DNA of 64,000 bases, from NCBI GenBank assembly GCA_964449455.1, contig CAYUYV010000001.1:46999-110998 (forward strand). The letters run 5' to 3'. Positions within the stretch are counted from its first letter, which is position 1, and every line of letters begins with the position of its first letter. The translations under genes were made by a program, and so were the position numbers. The DNA is from CAYUYV01 sp964449455 (GTDB lineage Bacteria; Pseudomonadota; Alphaproteobacteria; JAJFIK01). Below are positions 28,985-37,394 of the stretch, in pieces. The notes beneath the pieces were generated by a model that saw only the letters and a list, made by a program, of their open reading frames with translations, had not been told where the DNA came from and made no database searches.

Positions 28985-31315
28985 ATGGAACAGGAAACGC
29001 CAGTCGGGTTTCATCGTGCCAAGTGCCGTCTAATGCGCGCGTCTTGTATCGCAGGATCAACGATATTCACTCTGTTGACTGCTGTCTCGCCATTGGTTCA
29101 GGCACAAGACAAGGATGCGGACGGGACCCAGCCGACCCGGCGCGGTGCCGCCGCCACATTGCAGGAACAGATCACCATTACCGCCCGCAAACAGGAGGAA
29201 CAGGCCCAGGACGTGCCGGTGGCTGTCACGGCCTTTGACTCAGATCAGCTCCAGGCGGCCGGCTTCAACAGCCTGCTTGACCTGTCCTTTTCCATTCCCA
29301 ACGCGTCTCTTGATGAGGTGGGGACGGGCCGCGGCATCGCCAGTTTTGCCATTCGCGGCCTCTCGGCCACGTCGTCCATCCCGTCCATCGATCCGGCCGT
29401 GGCGACTTTCATTGATGGCATTTATCTCGCCACCAATGCGGGCACAGTTCTGGACCAGTTCGATGTTGAGGCCGTCGAGGTTCTGCGGGGCCCCCAGGGC
29501 ACCTTGTTCGGCCGGAACGTCACCGGCGGGGCCGTCCTGATCCGGACCAAACGCCCGAGCCAGGAATTCCAGATCGAAAGCACGCTCCGTATCGAGACGG
29601 GCCCTGATTATACCATCGGCATTGCAGGGCAGGGCGGGATCACCGAGACGCTCTCGCTGCGCATCGCTATGTATTACAACAATGATCGGGGCTATTTTGA
29701 AAATCTTGGCGTGCAGATTGACCCCACGATCAATGGCGGCGACTCCCGTGCCGGGGCCAACACGACCTGGTTCTTCCGTCCCTCATTGCTCTGGGAACCG
29801 ACGCCCAGCCTGAGTTTCTGGCTGAAATACGAGCATCTGGAACAGCAGGGTCAGCAGCCGCCGCCCCAGAACCAGGCCAATTTCTTCGGCACCACGGACG
29901 ATCGGGTGGCATTCGACTTTGTTGCTGAGGGCCGATACGACGTCGATGCCATCACCTTCGAGACCAACTGGGATGTGGGTCCTGGCACGCTGACGAATTT
30001 GTTCGGGTACCGCATCTACCGGTCCAATGGCGGGAACGATATTGATGCGACGACCGAGAGCCGCTTCCATTCCGGTGCGTTTACCGGCACGGACACCTTT
30101 TCGAACGAGATCCGCTATGCGGGGGCGCTGTTCGGCGATTTCCTTGACTTCACGGTGGGCGTGTTCGCTTACTACTCGGAACTGGACTACACGGAACAAC
30201 GCTTCCTTCTTGGTGGCGCAGCGTTCCAGGAAGGGGGCGGAATCCAGGATACCCGTGCCATCGCTTTGTTCACTGAGAACCAGTTGCACTTCACTGATCG
30301 TCTGACCGGTATTTTGGGTCTGCGCTATTCCATTGAGGACAAGGAAGTGGACTTCAGCGAAGTGTCGGGGGGAACGGATGGTGACGGCAATTGTGAGGGC
30401 ATTGCCAGCTTCCCACTCACCTTCAATCCGGATTGTACCATCACCTCGACGGATGAGGATACGTGGTACACGTTCGGCTTTAAGGTGGGTGCGGAATATG
30501 CCGTGACCAACTCAGCCATCACCTATGCCCAGTTTACCCGGGGCTTTCGCAGTGGTGGCTTTAATCTGCGGGATACGGTCGTCGATGGTACCAACCAGGA
30601 CTCTTATGATGAGGAGGAACTGGACGTTTTCGAGATTGGCCTGAAGGCGGACTGGCTGGATGGTCGTCTGCGCACCAACGGAGCCCTGTTTCGTGGCTTC
30701 ATCGAAGGCGTGCAGCGGGACGTGAACGTGCCAACGCCCTCGGGTGGCGGTGTGACGCAGACCACGGCGAATACGGGTGATGCGGTCATCAAGGGCGGTG
30801 AATTCGAAGGGCAGTTCTTGGTGCTCGACACTCTCCTGTTAACCGCGCAGTTCGGCTATGTCGATTTCGACTATGATCAGATTTTCATCGATATCAGCGG
30901 TGATGATGTGGTCACGGAGGCTGACTTCGCCCTTGAATTCCCCCGCGCGGCGGAATTCACCTATGGGGGGTCGATCACCTATGACTACGATATTGGGATG
31001 GGCTATTTGACCACCCGCGTGTCCTACGACCACCGGGATCCGACTTTCTTCACTGACAACAATCTGACGCCACTTCTGGGTGCAGATATTCTGTCAGCCC
31101 GCATGTCCTACACTTTCGAAAGTGGCATGAACGTCGCTATTTTTGGCAGGAACATGCTGAACAATATCGTGGCCGCGGGCTCAACCGCGATTGCAGCGCC
31201 TTTCGGCTTGCCGGATCCCAATTTTCCCACACAGCAACTGTTCGGCGGCACAGGCACGTTCTCGCCGCTGCAAGAGGGCCGGGTTTGGGGACTGGAGATC
31301 AATGTGACTTACTGA
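28985..31315 (+). CDS. TonB-dependent outer-membrane receptor
   Basis: This 776-aa protein takes up a ligand across the outer membrane with TonB energy. A signal peptide ends near SPLVQA and a TonB-box-like ITITARKQEE follows. The plug domain (residues ~55-190) includes VEVLRGPQGTLFGRNVTGG, and a 22-strand barrel extends to the C-terminal aromatic in LEINVTY. The start has AAGAGG upstream. Its sequence type is the broad class often called siderophore- or oligomer-type; the ligand cannot be read. Because it follows a peptide-type ABC operon and precedes an exported M28 peptidase, uptake of peptides or a peptide-linked compound is a reasonable guess. Confidence 0.92.
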   Translation: MEQETPVGFHRAKCRLMRASCIAGSTIFTLLTAVSPLVQAQDKDADGTQPTRRGAAATLQEQITITARKQEEQAQDVPVAVTAFDSDQLQAAGFNSLLDLSFSIPNASLDEVGTGRGIASFAIRGLSATSSIPSIDPAVATFIDGIYLATNAGTVLDQFDVEAVEVLRGPQGTLFGRNVTGGAVLIRTKRPSQEFQIESTLRIETGPDYTIGIAGQGGITETLSLRIAMYYNNDRGYFENLGVQIDPTINGGDSRAGANTTWFFRPSLLWEPTPSLSFWLKYEHLEQQGQQPPPQNQANFFGTTDDRVAFDFVAEGRYDVDAITFETNWDVGPGTLTNLFGYRIYRSNGGNDIDATTESRFHSGAFTGTDTFSNEIRYAGALFGDFLDFTVGVFAYYSELDYTEQRFLLGGAAFQEGGGIQDTRAIALFTENQLHFTDRLTGILGLRYSIEDKEVDFSEVSGGTDGDGNCEGIASFPLTFNPDCTITSTDEDTWYTFGFKVGAEYAVTNSAITYAQFTRGFRSGGFNLRDTVVDGTNQDSYDEEELDVFEIGLKADWLDGRLRTNGALFRGFIEGVQRDVNVPTPSGGGVTQTTANTGDAVIKGGEFEGQFLVLDTLLLTAQFGYVDFDYDQIFIDISGDDVVTEADFALEFPRAAEFTYGGSITYDYDIGMGYLTTRVSYDHRDPTFFTDNNLTPLLGADILSARMSYTFESGMNVAIFGRNMLNNIVAAGSTAIAAPFGLPDPNFPTQQLFGGTGTFSPLQEGRVWGLEINVTY

Positions 31316-31392
31316 CCGTCAGTCTGCTGTACAAGAATTGATCGGCCAAAGGCGGCGGCCAGTCAACGGCCACCGCTTTTATTGCGCTCGTG

Positions 31393-32289
31393 TCAGTTCC
31401 TCTCGGTCGCGGCCGAGATGGCGAGGACGGCTGCTTTGATTTCCGGGATACCGTTCCGGTGCATGAAATGGTTCATGCCATCCATGACCGTCACCGCGAC
31501 AAGATCGGCGCCCCTCATACGCTCTTTCATGAAGGCCACATTCTCGAACGGCACGAGAGTGTCCTGCGTTCCATGAACAATGGCCACGGGCATTGTGATG
31601 TCTGGCAGGCGAGGGGCCATGCGGCGCAGGCCCGCCTCAAGATCGATCAGCTCGTCATTGGCATTGCGCGCCCATCGGGCCAGAAACGGTTTGACGAAAG
31701 GCCATTGCCCAATGCGCTGGATGAACAGGATTTCTTCCAGATCCGGATCGAGTGATCCCGCGACAATCACGATCCCGCCCACCTGATCCGGATAGTCAAT
31801 CGCTGCCCGGGCCACGATGGGACCGCCCAGGGACCATCCGACCAGGATCGGTTTGGCGCCATTCCGGGCTTCCATCAGCGGCACAAGGGCCGCAGCCTGA
31901 TCTTCAATGCGGGTCATCACGCGCAAGGGATCGGAGCGGCCAAAGCCGGGTCGATCCACGGCGATGATCTCATAGCCCGTCCACGGATCGGCGAGCACAA
32001 GTCGCCAGTCTTGGGCATGACCCGGTGTTCCGTGGACGAAGATGACCTGCCGGCCCGTGCCATCACCGCTGCGCAGATAGCTGATTTTGGCTTTGAGCGG
32101 CGCCGGGCCCTCCACAGCTGCGCGTTGGACCCCCGGAATGTCGGATGAGCCGGCCATGAAGTCCGGCATGTCGCCTTCAGATCCCGGCCAGGTGAGCATG
32201 GACCCGATCGGCGTGAACAGGATGGCGGCGGCGGTCACGAGGCCGACGAGGATGATGAAAATCAGCAGGATCCGAGTGAACATGGGCAT
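31393..32289 (-). CDS. Alpha/beta hydrolase with N-terminal membrane anchor
   Basis: This 298-aa serine hydrolase begins with one membrane helix (residues ~5-28), so it is probably anchored with its catalytic domain in the periplasm. It has the oxyanion segment VIFVHGTPGHAQDW, the nucleophile elbow GWSLGGP, the acid in VHGTQDTLVP and the His in MNHFMHRN. The catalytic triad is therefore complete. The substrate is unknown. It stands alone on the minus strand between two plus-strand genes, convergent with the receptor. Confidence 0.87.
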   Translation of the reverse strand: MPMFTRILLIFIILVGLVTAAAILFTPIGSMLTWPGSEGDMPDFMAGSSDIPGVQRAAVEGPAPLKAKISYLRSGDGTGRQVIFVHGTPGHAQDWRLVLADPWTGYEIIAVDRPGFGRSDPLRVMTRIEDQAAALVPLMEARNGAKPILVGWSLGGPIVARAAIDYPDQVGGIVIVAGSLDPDLEEILFIQRIGQWPFVKPFLARWARNANDELIDLEAGLRRMAPRLPDITMPVAIVHGTQDTLVPFENVAFMKERMRGADLVAVTVMDGMNHFMHRNGIPEIKAAVLAISAATERN

Positions 32290-32493
32290 GCCCCTTGTTT
32301 GCAGCGCATTGGCTTGGGACGAGAATGGGCAGCCCGGGGCCCATCACACAAGGGCCGAAGGCGCCGCAAGGGCCATTTAACGGGCATCTGGCGCGTGATC
32401 TTGTCAGAGCCGAGCCGGTCGTGAAACATTCTTTCAGATCAAGGCCGCTCAGGCGGTGTGTTTATGCGGAACTGAGCGTAAAGGAGAGACAGG

Positions 32494-33951
32494 ATGATGC
32501 GTCTGCCCATGGGAGTGTTGTTTTCCGGGCTGGTCGCCCTGGCCGGCGGTTGCGGCGCCATGCTCGCCCCGTCCCATGCCCAGGACGAGGCGCCGACCTT
32601 TTTGACGCCGGAGATGCTCGACACGGCCAATGGTCTCATCGACCGTGCTCTGACGGATGATACGGGCTACAAGATCATTGAGTCTTTGACGACCGAGGTC
32701 GGGCCCCGCCTTGCCGGCACGCCGGAAGAGGCCCGGGCGCGGGACTGGGGCCTGGCGATGTTCAAGGCCCACGGCTTTGCGAATGTCCGTGTGGAGCCTT
32801 TTAAGGTCAAGCTGTGGACCCGAGCACGGGAGTCAGCCGAAATCGTTTCGCCATTCCCACAGCCTCTTCTGGTCACGGCTCTCGGCAACAGCGTCGCGAC
32901 ACCGCCGGAAGGGATCACGGCCGAAATCGTCCGCTTCGAAACTTTGACGGAACTGGCCAATGCAGCGCCCGACAGTCTAACGGGCAAGATTGCCTTTGTG
33001 GATGAGAAGATGACACGGACCCAGGACGGGTCGGGTTATGGCGTGGCGGTTCAGAAACGTTCGGGCGCCGCGATTGAAGGGGCCAAGCGGGGCGCGATCG
33101 CGGCCCTCATCCGGTCCGTGGGCACGGATGGCCAGCGCTTTCCCCATACGGGCGGCATGCGCTATGGCCCCGGTGTGACGCCGGTCCCCATTGCCGCCCT
33201 GTCCGAACCGGACGCGGATCAACTGGCCCGGGCTCTGACCCGCGGCCCTGTCACGGTGCGGATGGTGCTCGATGTCAATGGTGGTGGCCGGGCGGGTCCC
33301 GCCTGGGAAGGACCGGAAGAGGAACTGGCGATTTCGGGCAATGTGGTCGGTGAGATCGTGGGCGAGACGGACGAAATCATCCTGGTCGGCGGGCATCTCG
33401 ATTCATGGGATCTCGGCACCGGCGCCGTTGATGATGGCGCGGGGGTTGGTATCACACTGGCGGCGGCAAAACTGGTCGGCGACCTGCCGGGCAAGCCCAA
33501 GCGGACCATCCGTGTGGTGATGTTCGGCTCGGAAGAAGTGGGGCTTGTCGGCGCTAGGGCCTATGCCGAGATGCATAAGGACGAACTGGCCAAACACATC
33601 GTTGGGGCGGAGTCCGATTTCGGTGCCGACCGCATCTGGCGCATGCAGACCCGCTGGGGACTGGACAAGCTGCCCAAGGCCAAGGCCTTCCACCGGGTTT
33701 TAAGGCGTCTTGGAATCAGTCCCGGCGACAATCAAGCCAGTGGTGGTCCGGACATGACCTTCGTGCGCATGGCCGGTGTGCCGGTGGTAAGCCTGACCCA
33801 GAATGGCTGGGACTATTTCGATCTTCACCACACGCCGGATGACACGTTCGACAAGATCGATCGGGACAAGGTGGCCCAGAACGTGGCGGCCTATGCGGCC
33901 TTCATTTATCTCGCGTCTGAAATGGATGGGGATTTCCGGGCCGCCGAGTGA
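32494..33951 (+). CDS. Exported M28 family metallopeptidase with PA domain
   Basis: A 485-aa zinc peptidase, close in organisation to carboxypeptidase Q and aminopeptidase S types. The signal sequence ends near APSHAQ, and a Cys at LAGGCGA gives a possible alternative lipobox. A protease-associated domain lies in the middle (~130-250), followed by the M28 catalytic domain. The metal ligands are visible: GGHLDSWDLGTGAVDDGAG (His and Asp), GSEEVG (Glu), AESDFG (Asp) and DLHHTPDDTFDK (His). It should trim peptides in the periplasm, feeding the ABC importer encoded upstream. A Shine-Dalgarno AAGGAGAGACAGG lies just before the start. Confidence 0.92.
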   Translation: MMRLPMGVLFSGLVALAGGCGAMLAPSHAQDEAPTFLTPEMLDTANGLIDRALTDDTGYKIIESLTTEVGPRLAGTPEEARARDWGLAMFKAHGFANVRVEPFKVKLWTRARESAEIVSPFPQPLLVTALGNSVATPPEGITAEIVRFETLTELANAAPDSLTGKIAFVDEKMTRTQDGSGYGVAVQKRSGAAIEGAKRGAIAALIRSVGTDGQRFPHTGGMRYGPGVTPVPIAALSEPDADQLARALTRGPVTVRMVLDVNGGGRAGPAWEGPEEELAISGNVVGEIVGETDEIILVGGHLDSWDLGTGAVDDGAGVGITLAAAKLVGDLPGKPKRTIRVVMFGSEEVGLVGARAYAEMHKDELAKHIVGAESDFGADRIWRMQTRWGLDKLPKAKAFHRVLRRLGISPGDNQASGGPDMTFVRMAGVPVVSLTQNGWDYFDLHHTPDDTFDKIDRDKVAQNVAAYAAFIYLASEMDGDFRAAE

Positions 33952-34077
33952 CGGGACCCATCGCGCAACGCCCAGCACGGGCGGACAGTCTTTCAAGCCG
34001 GGAAGGGTTGATCGCTTCCCGGCCGCTCACGCCGATGCGGCGGCCGGGGCAGAATCGGCCGCCGCAGCACAAACAGC

Positions 34078-34443
34078 CTACGCAGCAACTGCCACATCAT
34101 GGTCACTCCTTATACCCAACAGTGTTGGTTCGGGTTCCTGGCCCCCGGAGAACGTCCGCGTCAAGACCGGGAAAGCAGTACTTCCAAAGGTGCCGCCTGA
34201 AACGCACGCCGGCGATCCGCCGTCGAACGAACCAGGTCCACCAGCCCGATCTGGCACATGCGCGTTGGCGCCAGCGCCAGCACTGCGGCTCGGAGCTTGG
34301 GTGGTGTTTTGGGCGACGGCCTCGACAGCCCCGCCCCCATGGGTGCCTGGAGCCGGGGACGCACCCCGTTGACCCGCAAAGCCAGGATCGACAGCAATCA
34401 CGGCGAGCAAAAGGGCTGCCAAGGTGAAGGTCACGTTGCGCAT
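34078..34443 (-). CDS. Small exported hypothetical protein
   Basis: This 121-aa frame has a clear signal peptide (LAALLLAVIAVDPGFAG) and a strong ribosome binding site (GGAGGAGA before the ATG at 34443). The mature part is Gly/Ala/Ser-rich and mostly disordered, with one Cys. I know no homologue. The codon usage and start signals favour a real gene, but it is short and low in complexity, so it could be chance. Confidence 0.5.
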   Translation of the reverse strand: MRNVTFTLAALLLAVIAVDPGFAGQRGASPAPGTHGGGAVEAVAQNTTQAPSRSAGAGANAHVPDRAGGPGSFDGGSPACVSGGTFGSTAFPVLTRTFSGGQEPEPTLLGIRSDHDVAVAA

Positions 34444-34679
34444 TGCTCAGTCTCCTCCGGTAACGGGGCGGGCGGTCCCCATTGGGGCCGTGCTGCCGCT
34501 GGTTCTCGTGTGGGACGGGCGCTCACGCCTGCCCACAGAAGGGACAATGACCGTTTCACCGCGCTTTTCTCTGTGCCGCGGGACACATTGGGGTGCGTAT
34601 CGGTGACTCCCACCGTAAAGTACATCAGATCTTACCGTTCGTTCATGGCAACGAATTTCAACGGCATTGCGAGGACACG

Positions 34680-35855
34680 ATGACGAGGGGATGGCAGTTC
34701 AGGGCAGCAATTGTGGCATCGGCCTTGCCCGCACTGGCAATTGCCGGCTGTGGGCCGGACAATGCAGCCGGCGATGCTGGCGCGCGGTCGGTCGCTGTCT
34801 CTGAGCAGACCAGGCTGGCAATGCCCGCATCGCTTCAGGATAAAGCTGCTACAGCGAAACCCGTCGCTTATGAGCTATCGCACGATTCGCCGGACACGTC
34901 CTATTGGGGCCCGCCTGCCAAGGCGGACCAGTCCTGGTTCGCGGTGCGGGCGTGCACGAATATGGGCAATGCTTTGGACGCGCCGGAGGAGGGGGCCTGG
35001 GGCTGGACCATCGAGACGGACCATTTCCGGATCATCGCCGATGCGGGATTTGACACCGTTCGCATCCCTGTGCGCTGGAGTGCCCATACGGGCCCGGCCC
35101 CGGAATTCACGATTGATCCGGCGTTCCGGGATCGGGTCGACACGGTCCTTCGCGAGGCCCGGCAAGCGGGGCTGAACGTGATTTTCAATGTTCACCATTT
35201 CAACCCGCTCATGGCGGATCCGGCGGCCTATCGCGAGCAGCTCATGGCCATCTGGCGCCAGCTCAGCCCCTATTACCGCAATCTGCCGAGCGATGTTTAC
35301 CTTGAGATCCTGAATGAGCCCCATGGCAAGCTGAAGGGCGCCCTCATGCGCGAGCTGCTGGTGGAGGCGGTCGCCATCGTTCGGGAGCACCATCCGGATC
35401 GTGCCATCATTCTGGGTGGAGACAATTACTCCAAAATCGCGACTCTCAAGACTCTTCCGGATCTGGATGATCCCCGGATCGTTCCGACCTTCCACTATTA
35501 CCGCCCCTTCAACTTCACCCACCAGGACGCGCCCTGGCTGGGCGAAAATGGCCCGCGCGGACCGCTCTCCTGGGGCGGCGAGCGGGACGAGGCGGATCTC
35601 GTGCGCCATGCCGTTACGGCCGGCGAGTATCGCCTCCGCAAGGATGTGCCGCTGCTGATGGGCGAGTTTGGCGTCTATGACGACGTGGACCTTGCCGAGC
35701 GGGTGAAATGGACGAAGGCCGTCCGGAGGGAGTTCGAAGCCTGGGGCGTTGCCTGGTGCACCTGGAACTTCACCGCCACCTTCGAGATCTGGGACAGGAA
35801 AACCCAAGACTGGGTCCCCGGCATGCTCGACGCACTGGGGCTATCGCCTGATTGA
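34680..35855 (+). CDS. Glycoside hydrolase family 5 (cellulase-like) lipoprotein
   Basis: This 391-aa enzyme has a lipoprotein signal (lipobox LAIAGC) and a GH5 TIM barrel. The general acid/base is Glu213 in LEILNEPHG and the nucleophile is Glu329 in LLMGEFGVYDD. Other family marks are NMGNALDAPEEGAWGW at the barrel start, VRIPVRWSAHTG and VHHFNPL. I chose the ATG at 34680 (GAGGACACG before it) because it places the signal peptide at the N-terminus; longer starts do not. GH5 enzymes cleave beta-1,4-glucans and mannans. No carbohydrate-binding domain is present, and it stands alone, so its substrate may be an own or environmental polysaccharide. Confidence 0.9.
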   Translation: MTRGWQFRAAIVASALPALAIAGCGPDNAAGDAGARSVAVSEQTRLAMPASLQDKAATAKPVAYELSHDSPDTSYWGPPAKADQSWFAVRACTNMGNALDAPEEGAWGWTIETDHFRIIADAGFDTVRIPVRWSAHTGPAPEFTIDPAFRDRVDTVLREARQAGLNVIFNVHHFNPLMADPAAYREQLMAIWRQLSPYYRNLPSDVYLEILNEPHGKLKGALMRELLVEAVAIVREHHPDRAIILGGDNYSKIATLKTLPDLDDPRIVPTFHYYRPFNFTHQDAPWLGENGPRGPLSWGGERDEADLVRHAVTAGEYRLRKDVPLLMGEFGVYDDVDLAERVKWTKAVRREFEAWGVAWCTWNFTATFEIWDRKTQDWVPGMLDALGLSPD

Positions 35856-35980
35856 GCTGCATCCGAAGCAGCGGGAGGAACGGTGCGCAAGGCCCTGTCA
35901 CTGGAGCGCTCATCGGGGAGGCGACACCGCCCGGTCGGATGAGACAGGATCCAACTTGCGTAAATCGTCAGCATAAGATG

Positions 35981-36012
35981 GAAAACGGGAGTGGACCGGT
36001 GATCCACTCCCG
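35981..36012 (-). terminator. Rho-independent terminator after the OmpA-family gene
   Basis: On the minus strand a 10-bp perfect stem (arms 36003-36012 and 35986-35995, loop of 7 nt) is followed by TTTTC. It lies 30 bp past the stop of the OmpA-family gene and closes the long minus-strand surface-protein cluster. Confidence 0.85.
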
Positions 36013-36041
36013 CATGTTTGAAGGCCGAAGAGCGACCGGGT

Positions 36042-36818
36042 TCAGATCGCCTTGAACTCGACGCGGCGGTTCAAGGGGTCCGTGGCGGCGCGCTCGGCGA
36101 GGGGCTGGGCTTCGCCGAAGCCGAGCACAGCCAGGCGATGGGCCGGGATGCCGTGGCTGCGCACCAGATAGTCACGGACCGCTTCGGCACGGGCGATGGA
36201 CAGCCGCTCATTATACTCAGCCGAGCCAACACTGTCCGTATGCCCCATGATCCGCAGCACTTTGTCTTGCGCATTCGGCATCTGCAGGGCCCCGGCCAGC
36301 TTGTCCAGATGACCGTGGAAGCTCGGATCGATGCGCGCGGAGTTGAACTCAAACTTGATCAGATAGGCCACTGTGGCGCCGCCCTCGGGCTTGGCTTGCG
36401 CGGCCGGCTTGGCCGGAGCGGCCGCCGGCGCGGCGGAGGCAACCGGCGCCTTGCGGGCCACGGTGACGCCTTTTGCTGCCGGTGCGATGGTGCCGCCCGC
36501 GCTGACGGCGCCCCCCGTGCCAAACCCGCTCGCCGCGCTGGCGCCATAGCCGTCGGCTCGGCCGGCGGGGGCATAAGCGGGCTGGGCGGCATTTTTCACG
36601 CGGATGCCCCGGGTGCGGAACATCTCATTGCCGAAGGCGGCGTCGTCAGCCGATGCCGCCTCCGGGGCGGTTCCACCGAACAGCGCGGCGTTCAGGGTCT
36701 GGCTGTCCGGTGCATTGTGAAAGATGTAGACGTCCTCATTGGCCTGGGCGGCGGTGAGAGCGAAAGTGAACCCGGCGGCAACGGTGGCCAGGAAACGGCG
36801 AGCGGTGAAGTGTGTCAT
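36042..36818 (-). CDS. OmpA-family protein (peptidoglycan-binding C-terminus)
   Basis: This 258-aa exported protein has a signal peptide ending near LTAAQA, then an Ala/Pro/Gly-rich low-complexity middle (residues ~70-145). An OmpA-like domain forms the C-terminus (~150-258). The peptidoglycan-binding Asp and Arg are kept in GHTDSVGSAEYNERLS and DPLNRRVEF. There is no eight-strand barrel, so it is a periplasmic or lipid-free anchor and not a porin. It is the last gene of the surface cluster. In other CsgG- or holdfast-type systems such proteins tie surface structures to the cell wall; that role here is inferred. The Shine-Dalgarno is AAGGGAGACAG. Confidence 0.88.
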   Translation of the reverse strand: MTHFTARRFLATVAAGFTFALTAAQANEDVYIFHNAPDSQTLNAALFGGTAPEAASADDAAFGNEMFRTRGIRVKNAAQPAYAPAGRADGYGASAASGFGTGGAVSAGGTIAPAAKGVTVARKAPVASAAPAAAPAKPAAQAKPEGGATVAYLIKFEFNSARIDPSFHGHLDKLAGALQMPNAQDKVLRIMGHTDSVGSAEYNERLSIARAEAVRDYLVRSHGIPAHRLAVLGFGEAQPLAERAATDPLNRRVEFKAI

Positions 36819-36886
36819 GGTCTGTCTCCCTTGGATTTCCGGGGCGCCTCAAGCGCCGATGGGTTCACCCTAGGTGCCGCCCCCGC

Positions 36887-37363
36887 TCAGGGCCGTGATG
36901 CCAAGCACAGGTTCTCACCGCGCATGATCAGAATTTGCGCATCCTGTTGGTTCTGGCCGAAATAAGCGCTGTCCCGATTGGCCAGCCGCCCGGCGATCGG
37001 CGCTTCGACCGGCGCGGAATCGATGATTTTCTGTCCATTTTGCCAGCAGGTAAGGGCATAACGGCCCTGGAACGGTCCGATGGGCCCCGCTGTCACTCCG
37101 ACGGCCCCAGGGGTGGAGCGCAAGAAGCGATTGCCGCCAGGGGCCTGTCCCGGGCCAGTGCCAGACGCGCGGGGCTGGGTGGCCTGTCCGTCAACCACAA
37201 CTTGGCTGTTGGCGTGCTGGGCCAGAAGGTGGACGCCGCCTTCACCGGTCGGCGAAATGGCTGCCGCGCTTGGGGCCGTCGGGGCGAAAGACAGGCTGCC
37301 CGCGATAGCGAGGCTGCAAAACGCAGCCAGCGCCAGTCGCATTTTGGTGGTCTTCAGGGTCAT
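36887..37363 (-). CDS. Exported protein of unknown function (surface cluster)
   Basis: This 158-aa protein has a signal peptide (LALAAFCSLAIAGSLSFAPT) and a strong start (CGGAGACGAGACCC before ATG at 37363). The mature part has a low-complexity stretch, then a compact C-terminal domain containing two Cys (YALTCWQNGQKIIDS and ENLCLASRP) that could form a disulfide. I recognise no family. It lies 31 bp after the CsgG-like gene and 68 bp before the OmpA-family gene, so it is very likely cotranscribed and works in the same assembly. Confidence 0.75.
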   Translation of the reverse strand: MTLKTTKMRLALAAFCSLAIAGSLSFAPTAPSAAAISPTGEGGVHLLAQHANSQVVVDGQATQPRASGTGPGQAPGGNRFLRSTPGAVGVTAGPIGPFQGRYALTCWQNGQKIIDSAPVEAPIAGRLANRDSAYFGQNQQDAQILIMRGENLCLASRP

Positions 37364-37394
37364 GGGTCTCGTCTCCGGGTTCGGGCTTTTGGGG

